Source of the DNA: Zygnema cylindricum
Lineage: Eukaryota > Streptophyta > Zygnematophyceae > Zygnematales > Zygnemataceae
DNA length: 64,000 nt
Direction of reading: 5' to 3'
Assembly (NCBI GenBank): GCA_037447655.1
Contig: JBBHKE010002736.1
Span: forward strand, 68,293-132,292
Shown: one piece after another, positions 10,961 through 23,251 of the stretch
How positions within the stretch are numbered: the first letter of the stretch is position 1
Layout: each line of letters starts with the position of its first letter
Made by a program: the position numbers and the translations under genes
The notes under the pieces: generated by a model
What the model saw: the letters and a program-made list of their open reading frames with translations, nothing else
The model's database searches: none
What the model was told of the DNA's origin: nothing

Positions 10961-11823
10961 TAATTCCTCGTCTAAGACTATGACTCCTTCTTCCTCACTC
11001 CCCTTATTTCCCTTCTTCAACTCCATTGGAGTTGTACAACTATTAGCTTTATCCATCTGAAATTTTTCAAGCATGTTCCTTATTGCTTCTTTTTGAGCCA
11101 ATCTTATAATCTTTCTTTCTCAGTCTCTTTATTCTTGAATTCCCAAAATATTTTTTGCTTCCCCCATATCCTTCATTTCAAATCTCCCCTTAAGATCGGT
11201 TTTCAGTTTTTTTATTTTTTCCATTGATTTACTTAAAACAAGCAAATCATCAAATAAATTGCAATAAATATAACACCTTCTTCATCTTCAAAAACATAGA
11301 TTAAGTGATCTGAGTTGATCCGGATATATCCCAGACCGGTAAAAAACTCATCAAGCTTCTTATTCCACTGTCGAGGTGCCTGTTTAAAACCATAAAGAGA
11401 TTTAATCAGCCGGCATACCTTACTCTCATCTCATTCCTCCACAAATCCTTCGCGTTGTTGCATGAAAATCTCCTCTCCTAATTCTCCATGCAAAAAAGTT
11501 GTCTTGATGTCCATCTGGTGCACCTCCATGTCTTCTGCTGCTGCCAGAGTGAGAAGTATGCGGACGGAGGGAAATATGAGGATCAGGGCAAAGGTTTCCT
11601 CGTAGTCAATTCCCTCTTATTGTGTAAATCTCTTTGCTACTAATCGGGCCTTATAACACTCTATTGTGTTATCTGGGTTCAGCTTTAATTTGAAAATCCA
11701 CTTACAACCGATTAGTTTTCGGTTAGGTGGACAATCCACCACCTCCCTAGTATCGGCTGCCATAATTGAGGCCATCTCCTCATTGATGGCTGTCTTCCAC
11801 CGATTTCTTTCTTGGCTAATCAT
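10961..11823 (-). pseudogene. R3 reverse transcriptase, broken
   Basis: Copia RT starting NRWKTAINEEMASIMAADTRE and CKWIFKLKLNPDNTIE (11823-11617), then a stop after RLVAKRFTQ. Later blocks MDIKTTFLHGELGEEIFMQQ and the region around DDLLVLSKS (11220-11270) are readable only with frame changes: the YVDD valine codon is lost by a deletion. It aligns along its length with R6 RT at 38170-38990. Confidence 0.85.
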
Positions 11824-13100
11824 CGCCTCTCCATATGTTTGAGGTTCATCTTGATGAGATAGTTATGTAACCTTGTTATGAACCTGTTTTTCTTGCAATC
11901 TTTTGCTACTTCTCCTTCCCCCCTCAAAAACTGTGGCCGGAATAGATGGTTCTCGTGGTTTCTTTCGAACAATCTCGGCTTCTCCCTTGTCCCTTGATTC
12001 CGAATCAGTTTCCACCACGTCTTCCGCTTCGGGAGAGTTGTCACTGGAGTTTCCGTAGCCGAGTTCTTTTCGGTTTGATTTGTACCTACAAAAATGTCAT
12101 ATTCTCTAAAACCTGGATAGTTAGGAAGTTCAAAGTCATCGGAATTTTCTGACTCAAATCTGATTTTTACTGACTTTGTATATTTGAAGGGATCCACAGA
12201 CTTTTGTTCGTCCATAACTACTAGATGCTTTACAAAGATTATATCTTCCCTTTTTAGATCATAAACTCTATATCCTTTAACATCCTCATCATATCCTAAT
12301 AAGTATCCCGGTTTTTCTTTAGGATCTAGCTTCCAATTAGACCGATCTGTATCTAGACTGAATATTTGATTGCCGAAAACCTTTAAGTGAGATATGTCTG
12401 GTTTCAGGCCTGCCCATCTCTCATAAGGTGTTTGATCTTCTATAGCTGAAGTAAGAAATCTATTTTTGAGGTAATTAGCCCAGTTCATTGCTTCGGCCCA
12501 AAACCTTTTTCCTATCTTCTTGTCCGACAACATACTTCTAGCACTTTCACTTAGTGTCCTATTTAATCTTTCATCTACCCCATTCTCTTCTGGGTTTTCT
12601 GGAACTGTCTTTTGGTGTTGGACTCCATCTTCCCTCTAAAAATCCTCAAACTGGTTAGAAGTATACTCTCCACCATTGTCACTCCTTACTCTCTTGATTG
12701 GAGTTTCATAGAGTTTTTCGCTCCATGCTTTATATTGTCTAAAACAATCCTGAGCTTCGGACTTGTTTTTCAAAAAATACACTCGGGAATACCGAGACCA
12801 ATCATCAGTGATAGACATCATAAATCTCTTCTCCCCCGCTGAGGGAAATTTAGCCGGTCCCCAAATATCTGTTTGTACTAGATCTAGAATTTTTTCTCCC
12901 TTATAAGTGGCTGATTTGGGAAAAGGTAATGTGTGTGCTTTACCTAAAGCACTTCCACTATAATCACTTATATTATCACTCTCACTGAACTGAATCCCTT
13001 CCACCACTCCTATCTTTTTCATCTCTTTTAACTTATCTAGATTCACATGCCTAAGCCTCTTATGCCACATCATAATATCATGAACACCATTATAATAAAG
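11824..13100 (-). pseudogene. R3 integrase, broken
   Basis: Copia integrase, which inserts element cDNA. The N-terminal zinc region MWHKRLRHVNLDKL keeps its histidines, but its cysteine pair is gone (YSGSALGK). The catalytic core is well kept: QTDIWGP (Asp), ITDDWSRYSRVYF, RSDNGGEYTSNQFE (Asp), then a stop after EDF, then the Glu-region NGVDERLNRT. Downstream SMLSDKKIGKRFWAEAMNWANYLKNR and the GYLLGYDEDVKGYRVYD block are in one 237-codon frame (12533-11820). Confidence 0.9.
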
Positions 13101-13700
13101 TTTCTATGTTTCATTACTTAAAATCAGCCTAAACATCCCTTGGCTACCTTTTTCAGCAATGAAATAGACCTCTCCCTCAAAATTAGCAGTAAAGACTCCT
13201 TCCCTAGTGCTTGTAAAAAAACCCTTATCATCTAATACTGATGTGAAGATGAGGTTTTTGTTCAGCTCCGGAATAAACAATACATCGAAGAATGTAACTA
13301 TGGATGTCTTTCCTTCTACTAACACTTTCTGATCTACCGATCCTACAATTGTAATAGTGACTATCCTCCCATCTCCGTACTCTATCTCTACGGTGGGAAT
13401 CTTTCTTATCTTAGTGAACAGGTGTTTATCCTTACACATGTGCATGGAGGCACCTGAATCTACAATCTAGCCTGCTTCACCTTTCAATCCACCATAAGCA
13501 AATTTCTGCCTTTGTGGAATTTCAACCTCGTTTTTTGCCTCCAACTCCTCATCTAATAGGAGCTTGTCGTCCTCGTCATCGGATTCCGCCTCATGTACTT
13601 GTGTCACAAGGGCCTTTTTCTTTCCTCTCGAGGTACCATCGGTGTGCCCCTCCTTTAACCGAAACTCGGTTAGCTTAGTGCACACTGCCATATAGTGCCC
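13101..13700 (-). pseudogene. R3 protease region
   Basis: Pepsin-like aspartic protease. EIPQRQKFAYGGLKGEAG is followed by a stop, then IVDSGASMHMCKDKHLF, which keeps the DSGA active site, and VEIEYGDGRIVTI through DVLFIPELNKNLI to EGEVYFIAEKGSQG. It would cut the Gag-Pol polyprotein. An acidic linker (SDDEDDKLLLDEELEAKNE) separates it from the zinc knuckle, as in R6. Confidence 0.88.
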
Positions 13701-14598
13701 TGGTTTCTTTCAAAAATGACATAAACCTTTGGGAGCCCTTGGTCCGAACTCGTCGGTCTGATTTTTCTGCACCCTCCCCCCATAGTTTCCGACCGGTCTC
13801 CGGGAATCCTTATTCCTCCAATCGGTCCCGGCTGCCAAGGCTTGACCACTCTTTCCTCCCTTTCAGATCTATATTGTATTCTCCCGAACAAGAATCATTC
13901 CTACCATTGAGTTCCCTATCCACCTTCAGTCCGGCAAGTCCTGCACACGGTTGACTTTGTTCTCGAACTCATCGGGTAACTTCATCATAAAACAGTTAAC
14001 CTTTTTTTTTTCACTAAAGTCTTTTCCAGCACTCTTTAGCTCCATGAAATATGTAGCAAGCTTATTGCGAAAATCGAACATCTTCCCCCTTTTGTATACA
14101 TACTCTATCAGCCAACTGTTGTTGCTGAATCGTACCACTTTGGTACATCTCTATGAGAGCCATCTTAAGATCCGATGACCTTTCTACCTGCAAATGAGGA
14201 CATGGAAGCCCTTGATTAAGATGGCGGAGGATGAAGTGTTTTGCCGCCATATTGTTGAAGTCCCAGGTATCATCCTCGTTCCTTGGAATAGGTGACATGA
14301 ATGCCGAACCAGTTGCTATTGGTGAGGTCGTCTCCTTCTCCGTTGCTTTGTCCACCACCTCTCTTTCCTTTGTCTCCTCCGTTGAAGATGGATCTATTTC
14401 TCTTGTGAATTTGCTTCCTCCAAACCTTGGAGGAACTCCAACACTTGATGGACGCCCCACTCGTCCACTAACTATCCCCCAAAACCTTTTCTCGCATAGA
14501 GCTCCTATCATCATACTTTCCCAGTATATGAAGCTAGTTCTATTAAAGATGGGTACCCTAGAGGGTGGGCCCTTAACTTGAAACAATGAAACCTCCAT
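13701..14598 (-). pseudogene. R3 gag, frameshifted
   Basis: Gag starting at ATG 14598 inside the 5' LTR (MEVSLFQVKGPPSRVP), then YWESMMIGALCEKRFWGIVSG, the core LAAKHFILRHL-type block and IEMYQSGTIQQQQLAD. A frameshift near 14110 shifts to YVYKRGKMFDFRNKLATYFMEL (14138-13926). A degraded CCHC (CHF..NQGTIW) lies near 13700-13730. The start is chosen by homology to R7 and R6. Confidence 0.85.
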
Positions 14599-15627
14599 AA
14601 GTCCTCAGAGTGGACAGCTTCTAAAAAGCCTCTAGGATAACCCTGACCCTTTTGTGTTTCAGCAAGAATAACTGCCACCCTGGTAGACAAAAACTTTGAC
14701 CACCTTCACTTTTGTGAAGGCAAGACTCCCGTGAGTCGATAGCAAAAAGAATCTCTAAATTTTCTCCCCTGAGCAGTAATTTATAGAGGGTCAAAGTTTA
14801 CCTTTTCTACAGAAGCTCTCCGGGAGAGAGGGTCATATCTACCAATTTTTTCTAAGTTCTATCTCTCCCACAAACTCTATCTACTGATGTACGGAACTAA
14901 TCATATTACATTTCCGTACACAAAAGTACAGCTGCCGGTGTACTTTTTGTACGGAAATTGTACAATATGGCCTAAAAGTCGACACATGTTATATCTGGGT
15001 TCGGTCTCGTAATCCTTGGGGATGCCGCGATCCAACGTAATTTTGCCACGTGTCATCCGATGTGGCGATGACCACAAACTGCCGAGATTCTCTTCCGCCA
15101 TCTCGGCTTTCTTTTGGGCCGCCCGATTTAATGCAGATTTCAATCGTAGCCGTCATAAATACATGTGCGGTATTTGTTTAGTTAAAGAAATAAATGCGCG
15201 GTACTAGTTTCTTATACATACTGTAATCCGTACTTTTACATAATTGGATCTATGTATCCCGTAAACACTTACAGTTAAATGAGTTATCCAACTTAATAAT
15301 AAATAAATAAATATCAAACCCTATATCATTTAACATTAGTCTTAGACTTAACGGTTAGGACTACCGCCTAACGACTATCTAACATTCCGCAGGTACGAGG
15401 ATTAAATCCTGGTTCCGACATCTTCCCTTTTAGTAAATAAATTTATCGGTAAATATAAACTAATATATTTCTCGTAAACCTCTGGATAGCCTAGGTAGCC
15501 ATGGCTCTAGCTTTCACTCCAACTTCACAGTGACTGCGGCAAGTGTGGGAGTTAGAGAGAGAAGTTAGAGATAGACTGCCTCGACTTCTATCTGTATTTT
15601 AATTTAGACCTAAGATCAATTTATACA
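14579..15627 (-). mobile_element. R3 5' LTR
   Basis: 1049-bp LTR ending TTGTTTCA at 14579. Its outer end is worn (CAATTTATACA for CAATTTCTACA, with ~20 bp lost near 15612). The primer site beyond it has mutated to AGTTAAGGGCCCA. Leader stem-loops CTTCAC/GTGAAG with loop AAAA (minus strand, near 14704-14719) and GACTC/GAGTC are intact. Confidence 0.88.
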
Positions 15628-15632
15628 TTACC

Positions 15633-16544
15633 TTTATCCGTTTAGTCTAGGACTAGTGCTAGGACATATATGGTTTGATTATTATATAAACATGTACGCA
15701 TAGACGAATTCATTTAACGGCGCGAATATATTCGTAGTATATAGATATAGTTTAGAGTAGTATAGTTTACCGTACTTCGCGAAACTAATACCGCGCATTT
15801 GTTTCGAGGCCGAAACAAATACCGCGCACATATTTTTCGATGGGGAGAATTGAATGTTGGATATAATCGACGGCCGTGGTGCGGAATGGCCGCCTTGGCG
15901 TTTACTGACAGTGCCACTCCAGATGACACGTGGAAACGCGCTGGAGGATTGCGGAATCTTTGGAACGCAAGAAAACAAGTTTCATGTGGCACTTGTCACG
16001 TGTATGGTCATGTCGTACAGTTGACGTACAAAAAGTACTTCGGCGCCTGTACTTATCTGTACGGTACAATTCTGTGATTGGCGCCGTATTTCAGTAGAAG
16101 GGGTTCATATAGGGGTTTTAGGACTTATAATTATTTTGGTAGGTAGCAGCCTCTCCAAGAAAGCACATTGTATAAAAGGCAAACTTTGGCCAACCATAAT
16201 AATCAATTCAGTTGACCATTTTCAGTGATTCTTTTTGCTGCAGACTCAAGGGAGTCTAAGCTACACAGGAATATAGTCGGTCAGAATTTTTTCTTGCATG
16301 GGTGGCTGTATTTCTAAGGGAAAATCAAAGTGGTTGAATGTGTCCAAATCTCCCATTCTAACTTTGCAATCTGTGGTGGAACTGAGCACACAAAAAGTCT
16401 TATTTCATAGGGGTGAAGCTGTTATGGGGTTTTGATTGTTAAGGGGTCAATCATTTGGGTTTATATAAAATCGGAGTCCGCACTATCTTGATTACCTTTT
16501 TTGATCTGCGAATTCTGTGTGGCAATGGAGCCCATAGAATTTCA
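15633..16544 (+). mobile_element. R4 5' LTR, second part
   Basis: Continues the LTR broken at 9181 and ends GAATTTCA at 16544, with the gag ATG at 16525. It has a near-perfect ATTTGTTTCG hairpin (15807-15828), ABRE/G-box (GACACGTGG, 15925-15933), GTAC cluster (16013-16065) and TATA (TGTATAAAAG, about 16168). Primer site 16545-16556 has lost one C. Confidence 0.88.
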
Positions 16545-18378
16545 GGTTATGGGCCACCATCTAGGGTGCCTACGTTCGATGGAACAGACTTCACTTATTA
16601 GGAGTTTACGATGGAGAGATTTCTTTTCGAGAAGCACTTATGGGGAATTGTTTCGCGACAAGTGAGGTGTCCTCTATTGGTCTTTGGAGGAGATCACTAT
16701 GGAGATTCATCTAGGGCTGCCTAGAAAACCAATTGAAATTCAGATGCAACGGAAAGTGAAGGGAAAATCATAATCGTGGAAGGGGAAATAGGGGAGAAGG
16801 ATAAAGGGACACCTATGGTGAGGGGAGCTAGGCTCTCGTCTACGGTTCCACTTGTGGGGGTTATAACTGAACCAAAAACTGAAGAAAATGACAAGAAAAT
16901 CTGGGAATATAAAAACACTATAGCAAAACATCTCATACTTGGATATGTGTCTAAGTCCATAGCTATCACTGTTTTAAGTCTAATCAAGTCTTCGGAAATC
17001 TGGGAAACACTAACTCAGATTTACAAGAGTGAGACTATACAGAGGCAGCGGTTAGTAAAACAAGAAATAGAGGCCTATGTTTATAAAGGCGGTAACATGA
17101 TAGAGTTTTGCAATGATATTGTTGCGTTATATGTTGAGCTTGCTAGTGCGAGATATGTAGAATCTGAGAAGAGAAAGAATAATACACTAATCATGAAGCT
17201 CCCAGATGAGTACGAAGACATCATTTACCGTATGCAGGGAATGGATGTCTCCTCATGGACTTTGAGCATTACCATGGGGATAATTCTTGTGAGGGAAAGA
17301 CTTTGGAGCTTCGTAGTGGAAGTGAGGGGGAGATTGCATTTACACCTGGTGGTGACTGGAGGAAGCGTGATGTGAGGAACGACGGTGACGAGCGGAAGCG
17401 TAATGAGAGGAAAAAAGACAAAGGTAAACCTTATCGGAACTTTGGTGGAAAGAGAGGGAGAAAAAAAGAAATGGGAGCTTTGAAAAAAAAAGTTTGCTTC
17501 TTTTGTAGAAACCCGGGTCACTATATGGAGGAGTGTCCTTGTTTGGAAGAGCTTAGAAGTTGGAGTGTGAATGAGGAGGAAGAAGGGGAAGAGGAGAAAG
17601 AGGATGAAGAAATCTTGGAACTTCTTCACATCGATAGAATTGAGAAGAGAGAAAAGTACACAAAAATTCCACGTAGGCAACAGTGTGCTTTTGGAGGTAT
17701 AAAGGAAGTAAAGAGAGAGGAGGTACTTGAGGATGTTGAGGAGTGTAGAGTGGATGACTTAGAAATGAGAAAGTGAGATCTAGGATCTATAAGTGAAAAC
17801 GGGAAAGATAAAATTAATGAGGATAATTTTCAGATATTTTGGAAAAAGAAAACTGGTTGGAAAGGGAGACTTCTACAAATTCCGAGGAAAGGGGAGAAGT
17901 GAAACTAAAAGGGGTTTTAAAGGATAGGGGAGAAGAGGAATATCGAATGAAAGGTTTAGGGGAGGCGAAATATTTATTGGGAATAAATTTAGAAAGTGAG
18001 AGTGAGGAAAGTTTAATTTTTGGGGGTAATGGGTTTAACATCACTGAAGGGAGTGATGGCATTTATGAAGGTGTGTCTGTAAAAGGGTTGGCACCTAGGC
18101 ATGTGTTGCAGATTGGAGATGGGGCTAGCTGTTTGAATTGCAAGAGGGAAATCGGATTTAGTGTGGACGGAAAAGAGATGAGGTGGATAATATCTTTGCT
18201 CGGATTTATGAAAAGTGGGATGCTAAATATAACGTATGATCAACTAGATGGAATGTTTATTTCAGCTCATTTAATGGACCTTACTAAATATGAGGGTGTT
18301 GTATTAAAGTTTTATGAAAGGAAAAGGAAGAGGAAAAGGAAAATGGGAAGGGAATGTTTGTTTATTTGTTTGTAACAA
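16525..18378 (+). pseudogene. R4 non-autonomous gag/RNase H-relic ORF, frameshifted
   Basis: Same architecture as the intact R7 ORF. ATG 16525 reads MEPIEFQVM, then a one-base loss in the primer site shifts frame. The Gag core is open at 16776-17375 (IWEYKNTIAKHLIL, YVYKGGNMIEFCNDIVALYVEL). A frameshift leads to 17255-17776 with basic repeats, CCHC CFFCRNPGHYMEEC and the acidic linker. A third frame (17839-18375) has the RT relic GLGEAKYLLGINLES and RNase H relic VKGLAPRHVLQIGDGASCLNCK, ending in a KRKRKRK-type basic tail. Confidence 0.85.
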
Positions 18379-18410
18379 GTAAAAGGAAATAGACTAGAAA
18401 ATAAGGGGAG

Positions 18411-19587
18411 TGTTGATATTTGAGTATTTTTTAGGTCTTTATTTAGGATAAGAAAAGAGCAGAGGCATTCTGCCTTTGACTCCGTTCTCTAAGCCCCCAA
18501 ACTTGTTGTAGTCACTGAAGGTTGGAGAGGGAGCTAGAGCCATGGCAACCTAAGCTCCCTAGAGAGACGGAGTAGATAATGGTATGAATACTAAAGAGAT
18601 ACCTGACAGACCCAGGATTTGATCTTGGTACCTATCGTCTGTCACACAACCTGTAGCCGCTAGCTTTATCTGTTTAGTCTAGGACTAGTGCTAGGACATA
18701 TATAGTTTGATAATTATATAAACATGTACGCGTAGACGAATTCATTTAACGGCGCAAATAAATTCTTAGTACATAGATACTGTTTAGAGTAGTACGGATT
18801 ACGGTACTTCGCGAAACTAATACCGTGCATTTGTTTCGACAGCGAAACAAATACCGCGCACATATTTTTGACGGAGAGAATTGAATGCTGGATTTAATCG
18901 ACTGCTGTGGTGCGAGCCGAGATTCCGGAATGGACGCCTTAGCGTTTTCTGACGCCGCCACTCCGGATGGCACGTGGAAATGCGCTGGAGGATTGCGAAA
19001 TCTTCGGAACACAAGAAAACAAGTTTGATGTGACAGTTGTCACCTGTATAGTCATGTCGTACAGTTGCCGTACAGAAAGTACTCCGGCGCTTGTACTTAT
19101 TTGTACGGTACAGTCCTGTGAATGGCGCCGTACTTCAGTAGAAGGGGTTTAGAGAGGGGTTTTAGGACTTAGAATATTTATGGTATGTAGCTGCCTCTCC
19201 CAGAGAGCACCTTGTATAAATAGCAAACTTTGGCCAGCCATAATTATCAATTGAGTTGACCATTTTCAGTGATTCTTTTTGCTGCGGACTCACGAGAGTC
19301 TAGGATATACAAGAACGTAGTCAGTCAGAGTTTTTTCTTGCTTGGTGGCTACATTTCTAAGGGAAAGTCAAAGTGGGTGAATGTGTCCAAATCTCATATT
19401 CTGACTTTGCATTCTGTGGTGGAACTGAGCACACAGAAAGTCTTATTTCACAAGGGTGAAGCTGTAATGGGGTTTTGATTATCAAGGGATCATTCATTTG
19501 CATTTATATAAACTAAGAGTCGGCACTATCTAGATTAGCTTCTTTTGATATGCAATTCTGTGTGGCAATGGAGCCCATAAAATTTCA
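18411..19587 (+). mobile_element. R4 3' LTR
   Basis: 1177-bp LTR starting TGTTGATATTTGAG right after the polypurine tract (18397-18410) and ending AAATTTCA at 19587, where HC RT codons begin. The site CCGCTAGCTTTATC (R3's target in the sister LTR) is intact at 18657-18670. It contains the ATTTGTTTCG hairpin (18832-18853, one mismatch), ABRE/G-box and GTAC motifs, and TATA near 19213. Confidence 0.92.
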
Positions 19588-20308
19588 AAATCTACCAACT
19601 CCCATGTATTTGCTTCCATGATGGAGGACATTTCTTCATTTATAGCCGTGATCCTCGGGCTACCTTCTGGGGTATTTATGGCCCTTAAGTATGTTTGATG
19701 TTCATCCGGATGTGATATCTTTGTGAGTTGGTTGTTTGTTTGTCGTTCTTGAAGTCCTTCACTACTTCGTCTTCCTCCTTCAAAATTTGACGTCGGTATG
19801 GAAGGCATCTTCGGGTTCCGTTTCGCAATATCTTCAGCTCCCATATCTTCGAATTTTGGTGCCTTATCAAGCTCCTCATCGGTTTCCACTTCATATTGTG
19901 GTGTTACCTCGGTTGTTGTTCTTTCCTCCTTCTCCTTCGGTAGATCTGCAAATTTTTCTTTTCCCCCCCTCTTTTTCTTCATTTCCAAAATCAAGGTCAA
20001 AAAACTGATCCGGTTCAAATCTGATTTTTACTTCCTTATTATATTTGAATGGATCAATGGACTTTACTTCATCCATCACCACTATGTGTTTTACCAAAAT
20101 GATATCTCTCTTTTTCAAGTCATACACTCGGTATTCTTTTGTGCTCTAATCATATCCTAAAAGATATCATGGTTTCCCTCTTCTCTCAAGTTTCCATTTA
20201 GTCTTATTGCAATCCAAACTGTAGACTTGACTTCCGAACACTCTTAAAACTAGACAAATCTGGCTTTCTTCCTCTCCACCTCTCATACGGAATTTCCTCC
20301 TTATTTAC
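19588..20308 (-). pseudogene. HC integrase tail and RT N-terminus
   Basis: Minus-strand codons joining integrase to RT. The block VYDLKKRDIILVKHIVVMDEVKSIDPF is the conserved copia integrase C-terminal part. A charged linker follows, then the RT start ITAINEEMSSIMEANTWELVD, cut at 19588 by R4's 3' LTR. It continues in 8926-8563. Confidence 0.85.
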
Positions 20309-21160
20309 TCAAGTTATGACTCTAATTTTGATGAAATTAGCATAGTTCATGGACTCGGCCCAAAATTGCAATCCTATACTATTATCAGTTAACATACTTC
20401 TGGACATATCTCCTAAAGTTCTATTCATTCTTTTCACTAATCCATTTTGTTCCAGATTATGGGGAACAATTTTCTCATGATGAATTTCTTCTTCTTTAAG
20501 AAATTCTTCAAATTCCCTTGAGGTAAATTCTTTCCAATTATCACTACTTATATCTTTTATTGAGGAATCATGTATTTTTTCACTCCATACTTTATACTCT
20601 TTGAAACATCTTAATACCTCTAACATATGCCTAAGAAAATATACCTTAGTGTATCTAGACAAATCATCTGTGATGGTTAACATCCATCTCTTCCCCCCAT
20701 GTGAAGCATACCTAGCAGGTCCCGAAACATCAATGTGAATTAGATCCAATACTTTCTCTCTTTTGAATGTGGTTGCCTTTGGAAATGGAAGTCTATGAAT
20801 CTTTCCTTGGGCATATCCAGTGCAATCGTCTGAGGTCTCATCATCCTCAAAATCAATATCATCCACCCTTCCTTTTTTCTTCATTTTCTTTAATCTATCT
20901 AGATGCACATGCCCTAACCTTCTATGCCAAAGCATCATATCACTTGCACACGAGTAGAAAACACTATTTTCATTGCAAAGTACAATTTTGAACATTCCTT
21001 GACTGCCCTTCTTTGCTATGAAATAGACCACATTATCAAACCTTGTTGTGAAGTTTCCTTTCTTAGTTCCCGTTTCAAACTCATTTTCATAAAGGACAGC
21101 TATAGAGACGAGGTTCTTGCTAAGCTGTGGAAAGTAAATAACATCTCAGAGTGTTACAAT
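20309..21160 (-). pseudogene. HC integrase, broken
   Basis: Integrase open for 240 codons (21031-20309): GSQGMFKIVL, zinc region MLWHRRLGHVHLDRL with one cysteine lost (CTGYAQGK), catalytic HIDVSGP (Asp), ITDDLSRYTKVYF, SSDNWKEFTSREFEEF (Asp), then EQNGLVKRMNRT, where the catalytic Glu is Lys. It would be inactive. It is diverged from the R3/R6 family, so HC is a third autonomous lineage. Confidence 0.88.
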
Positions 21161-21610
21161 TGACTCCTTTCCATCAACTAAAACCTTTAAGTCAATAGTT
21201 CAAACAAGTTTTGTGGTTTCTACTCTAACATCTCCGTACTCTATCTCAACTGTTGGGATCTTTCTAAGTTTAGTGAACCACCTCTTATCTTTTCACATAT
21301 GCATTGAGGCCTCTGAGTCTATGATCCACCCATCCTCGGGTGGGTCCCTCTTACCTCCGAAAGCACACTTTTGTCTCCATGGAATGTCGACATGCATATC
21401 AATGGTTTTCGGATTAAGAAAAAGCTCCTCAAGCTCTTTTTCCGGTTCGGTTGCTTCGTCCTCTTCCTCGTTATGAACATGTTTCAAAAAATCCTTTTTC
21501 TTTCCTCCATCCCTTGAGGTTCCTTGTCCATCTTTCAGTCGGTGATCTGCAAGTTTGACACTATCTACCATTTAGTGGCCCGGTTTATTGCAGAGGTGAC
21601 ATAGTCCTCC
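21161..21610 (-). pseudogene. HC protease and zinc-knuckle region
   Basis: A knuckle remnant (CHLCNKPGHYM, 21600-21565) is followed by VKLADHRLKDGQGTSRD, an acidic linker, IPWRQKCAFGGKRDPPEDG and IIDSEASMHM. The protease motif DSGA is DSEA, so it would be inactive. The VEIEYGDVRVET-type block continues to about 21180. Confidence 0.82.
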
Positions 21611-22058
21611 TCAAGGAGTTCCTATCCCCTATTGATCAAACCTGCCACCCCGTTGTCCTCTTCCTCCAATGTTTTGATAGGGATCTTTCCTTTTCTCTTC
21701 ATCATGCTTTAGCCAATCAGATCTTCCACACAATGCTTGGACACTAAGACTCCCTCTCCTACGTTCTCTGGTGCTTTTTTTCACTAAAATCATTCCCACT
21801 ATCCAATTGCTATCTCCAATTTCCTACAATCAATTAATGATATTCTTATACTCTTCACGTAGTTTCATCATCAATGTATTTACTCTTTGTCTCTCGGACC
21901 ATGAGTTACCTACACTCTCTAGTCCTTCAAATAATGCTCTTAAATCATTGCAATAATCATTCGTACTTCCTCCCTTAAAACTATAGGCAACAATCTTATT
22001 TTCTGCCAGCTGTTGCTGTTGGAATGATCTACTCTTATATTTGTTTACTAGAGATACC
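21611..22058 (-). pseudogene. HC gag, N-terminally deleted
   Basis: Gag core VSLVNKYKSRSFQQQQLAENKIVAYSFKGGSTNDYCNDL (22060-21830), related to R0. The LTR end (TATAATTTTTGG) joins directly to VSLVNKYK, so the primer site and about 150 N-terminal codons have been deleted. Confidence 0.8.
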
Positions 22059-22200
22059 AAAAATTATAGGGGCTCCATTGCCACACAGAATTTGCATATC
22101 AAAAGAAGCTAATCTAGATAGTGCCAACTCCAAGTTTATATAAACCCAATTGATCCATTACAACTTCACCCCTGTGAAATAAGACTTTCTGTGTGCTCAG
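22059..22200 (-). mobile_element. HC 5' LTR, inner part
   Basis: Last 142 bp of a minus-strand LTR (ATG relic at 22078). It is interrupted at 22200 by R6 and resumes at 40809. CTCAG at 22196-22200 is the left target duplication of R6. Confidence 0.85.
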
Positions 22201-23251
22201 TGTAGAAATTGATGGTTCTTTTAGTATTTTCTAGGTCTAAAATAAAGTGCAAAAAAAGAAGCCGAGGTAGTCTGTCTCTAACTTCTCTCTCCTACTCCCA
22301 CACTTGTTGCATTCACTGAGAAGTTGGAGAGGAAGCTAGTGCCATAGCTGCCTATGATATCCAAAGATTTATGGGGTAGTAAAGTAGTTGATTTACCAAA
22401 AGGAAAGCTATTGGTCACAGGATTTGATCCTGGTACCTACGGATAGGTAATGCCGCCGGTAGCCGGTAGCCTCATCCATTTAGTCTAGGATTAGTGGTAG
22501 ACAATATAGGGTTTATTAAAAATATAAACGTTAACATATAGGCTAATTCATTTAACGACAACTATATACGGGATATATAGAGTGAGTTATGAAAAGTACA
22601 GATTACGAGTACAGAAGAGAAATAAGTACCGTGCATTTGTTTCGATAGCAAAACAAATACATCGCAAATATTTATAACAGCTATGATAGAAATCAGCATT
22701 CAATCAGACGGCCGGAAAGAATGTCGAGATTGCGGAAGAAGATTTCGGCGGTTTATGGTCGCCGCCACATCGGATGACACGTGGCACCACGACATTGGAT
22801 TTCGGCATCTCCATGGATTACGGAAACGAATCCAGATAAGACACGTGTCGACATTTTGGTCATGTCGTACAATGGTCGTACATAAAGTACACCGGCAGCT
22901 GTACCTTTCTATACGGTACAGTAATATGACTGGTGCCGTACGTTAGTAGATAGAGTTTTAGAGAGAGATAGGAATCAGAAAAATTTGGTAGATAGGACCC
23001 TCTCTCCTAGAGAGATTTTGTACAAAGGGTCAACTTTGACCCTCCATAACTTACTCCTCAGGGGAGAAAATTCAGAGATTCTTTTTGTTATCGACTTGCG
23101 CGTGTCTTCCCTTCACACGAGTGTAGGTGGTAAGAGTTTTTGTCTGCCAAGGTGGCAGTTATTCTTCTTGAAAAACGAAGAGGTTAGGGTTATGCTAGAG
23201 GCTTCTAGCAAGCTATCCATTCTGAAGACCTATGGAGGTCTCACCGTTGCA
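22201..23251 (+). mobile_element. R6 5' LTR
   Basis: 1051 bp. Features are the antisense tRNA-like hairpin (22415-22500), ATTTGTTTCG repeat (22637-22658), bZIP sites (ACACGTGGC near 22777; ACACGTGTC near 22839), GTAC cluster (22864-22920), CTCTCCTAGAGAG palindrome (23002-23014), inverted W-box AGGGTCAACTTTGACCCT (23026-23043) and gag ATG at 23232. Confidence 0.95.
23026..23043. promoter_or_regulatory. Inverted W-box palindrome in R6 LTR
   Basis: AGGGTCAACTTTGACCCT holds TTGACC-type WRKY sites on both strands just past the promoter palindrome. Repeated in the R6 3' LTR (about 40579-40596) and, diverged, in R3's LTRs. Confidence 0.5.

Larger units (their letters stand above)
9182..15627 (-). 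mobile_element. R3, autonomous-type copia element
   Basis: 6.4-kb minus-strand element with two LTRs (14579-15627 and 9182-10249) around gag, protease, integrase, RT and RNase H in copia order. It is inserted in R4's 5' LTR. Flanks TTAGT (9177-9181) and TTACC (15628-15632) are an aged version of target CTAGC, which is intact in R4's 3' LTR. All domains carry stops or frameshifts, so this is a dead copy of the autonomous family that also includes R6. Confidence 0.9.
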
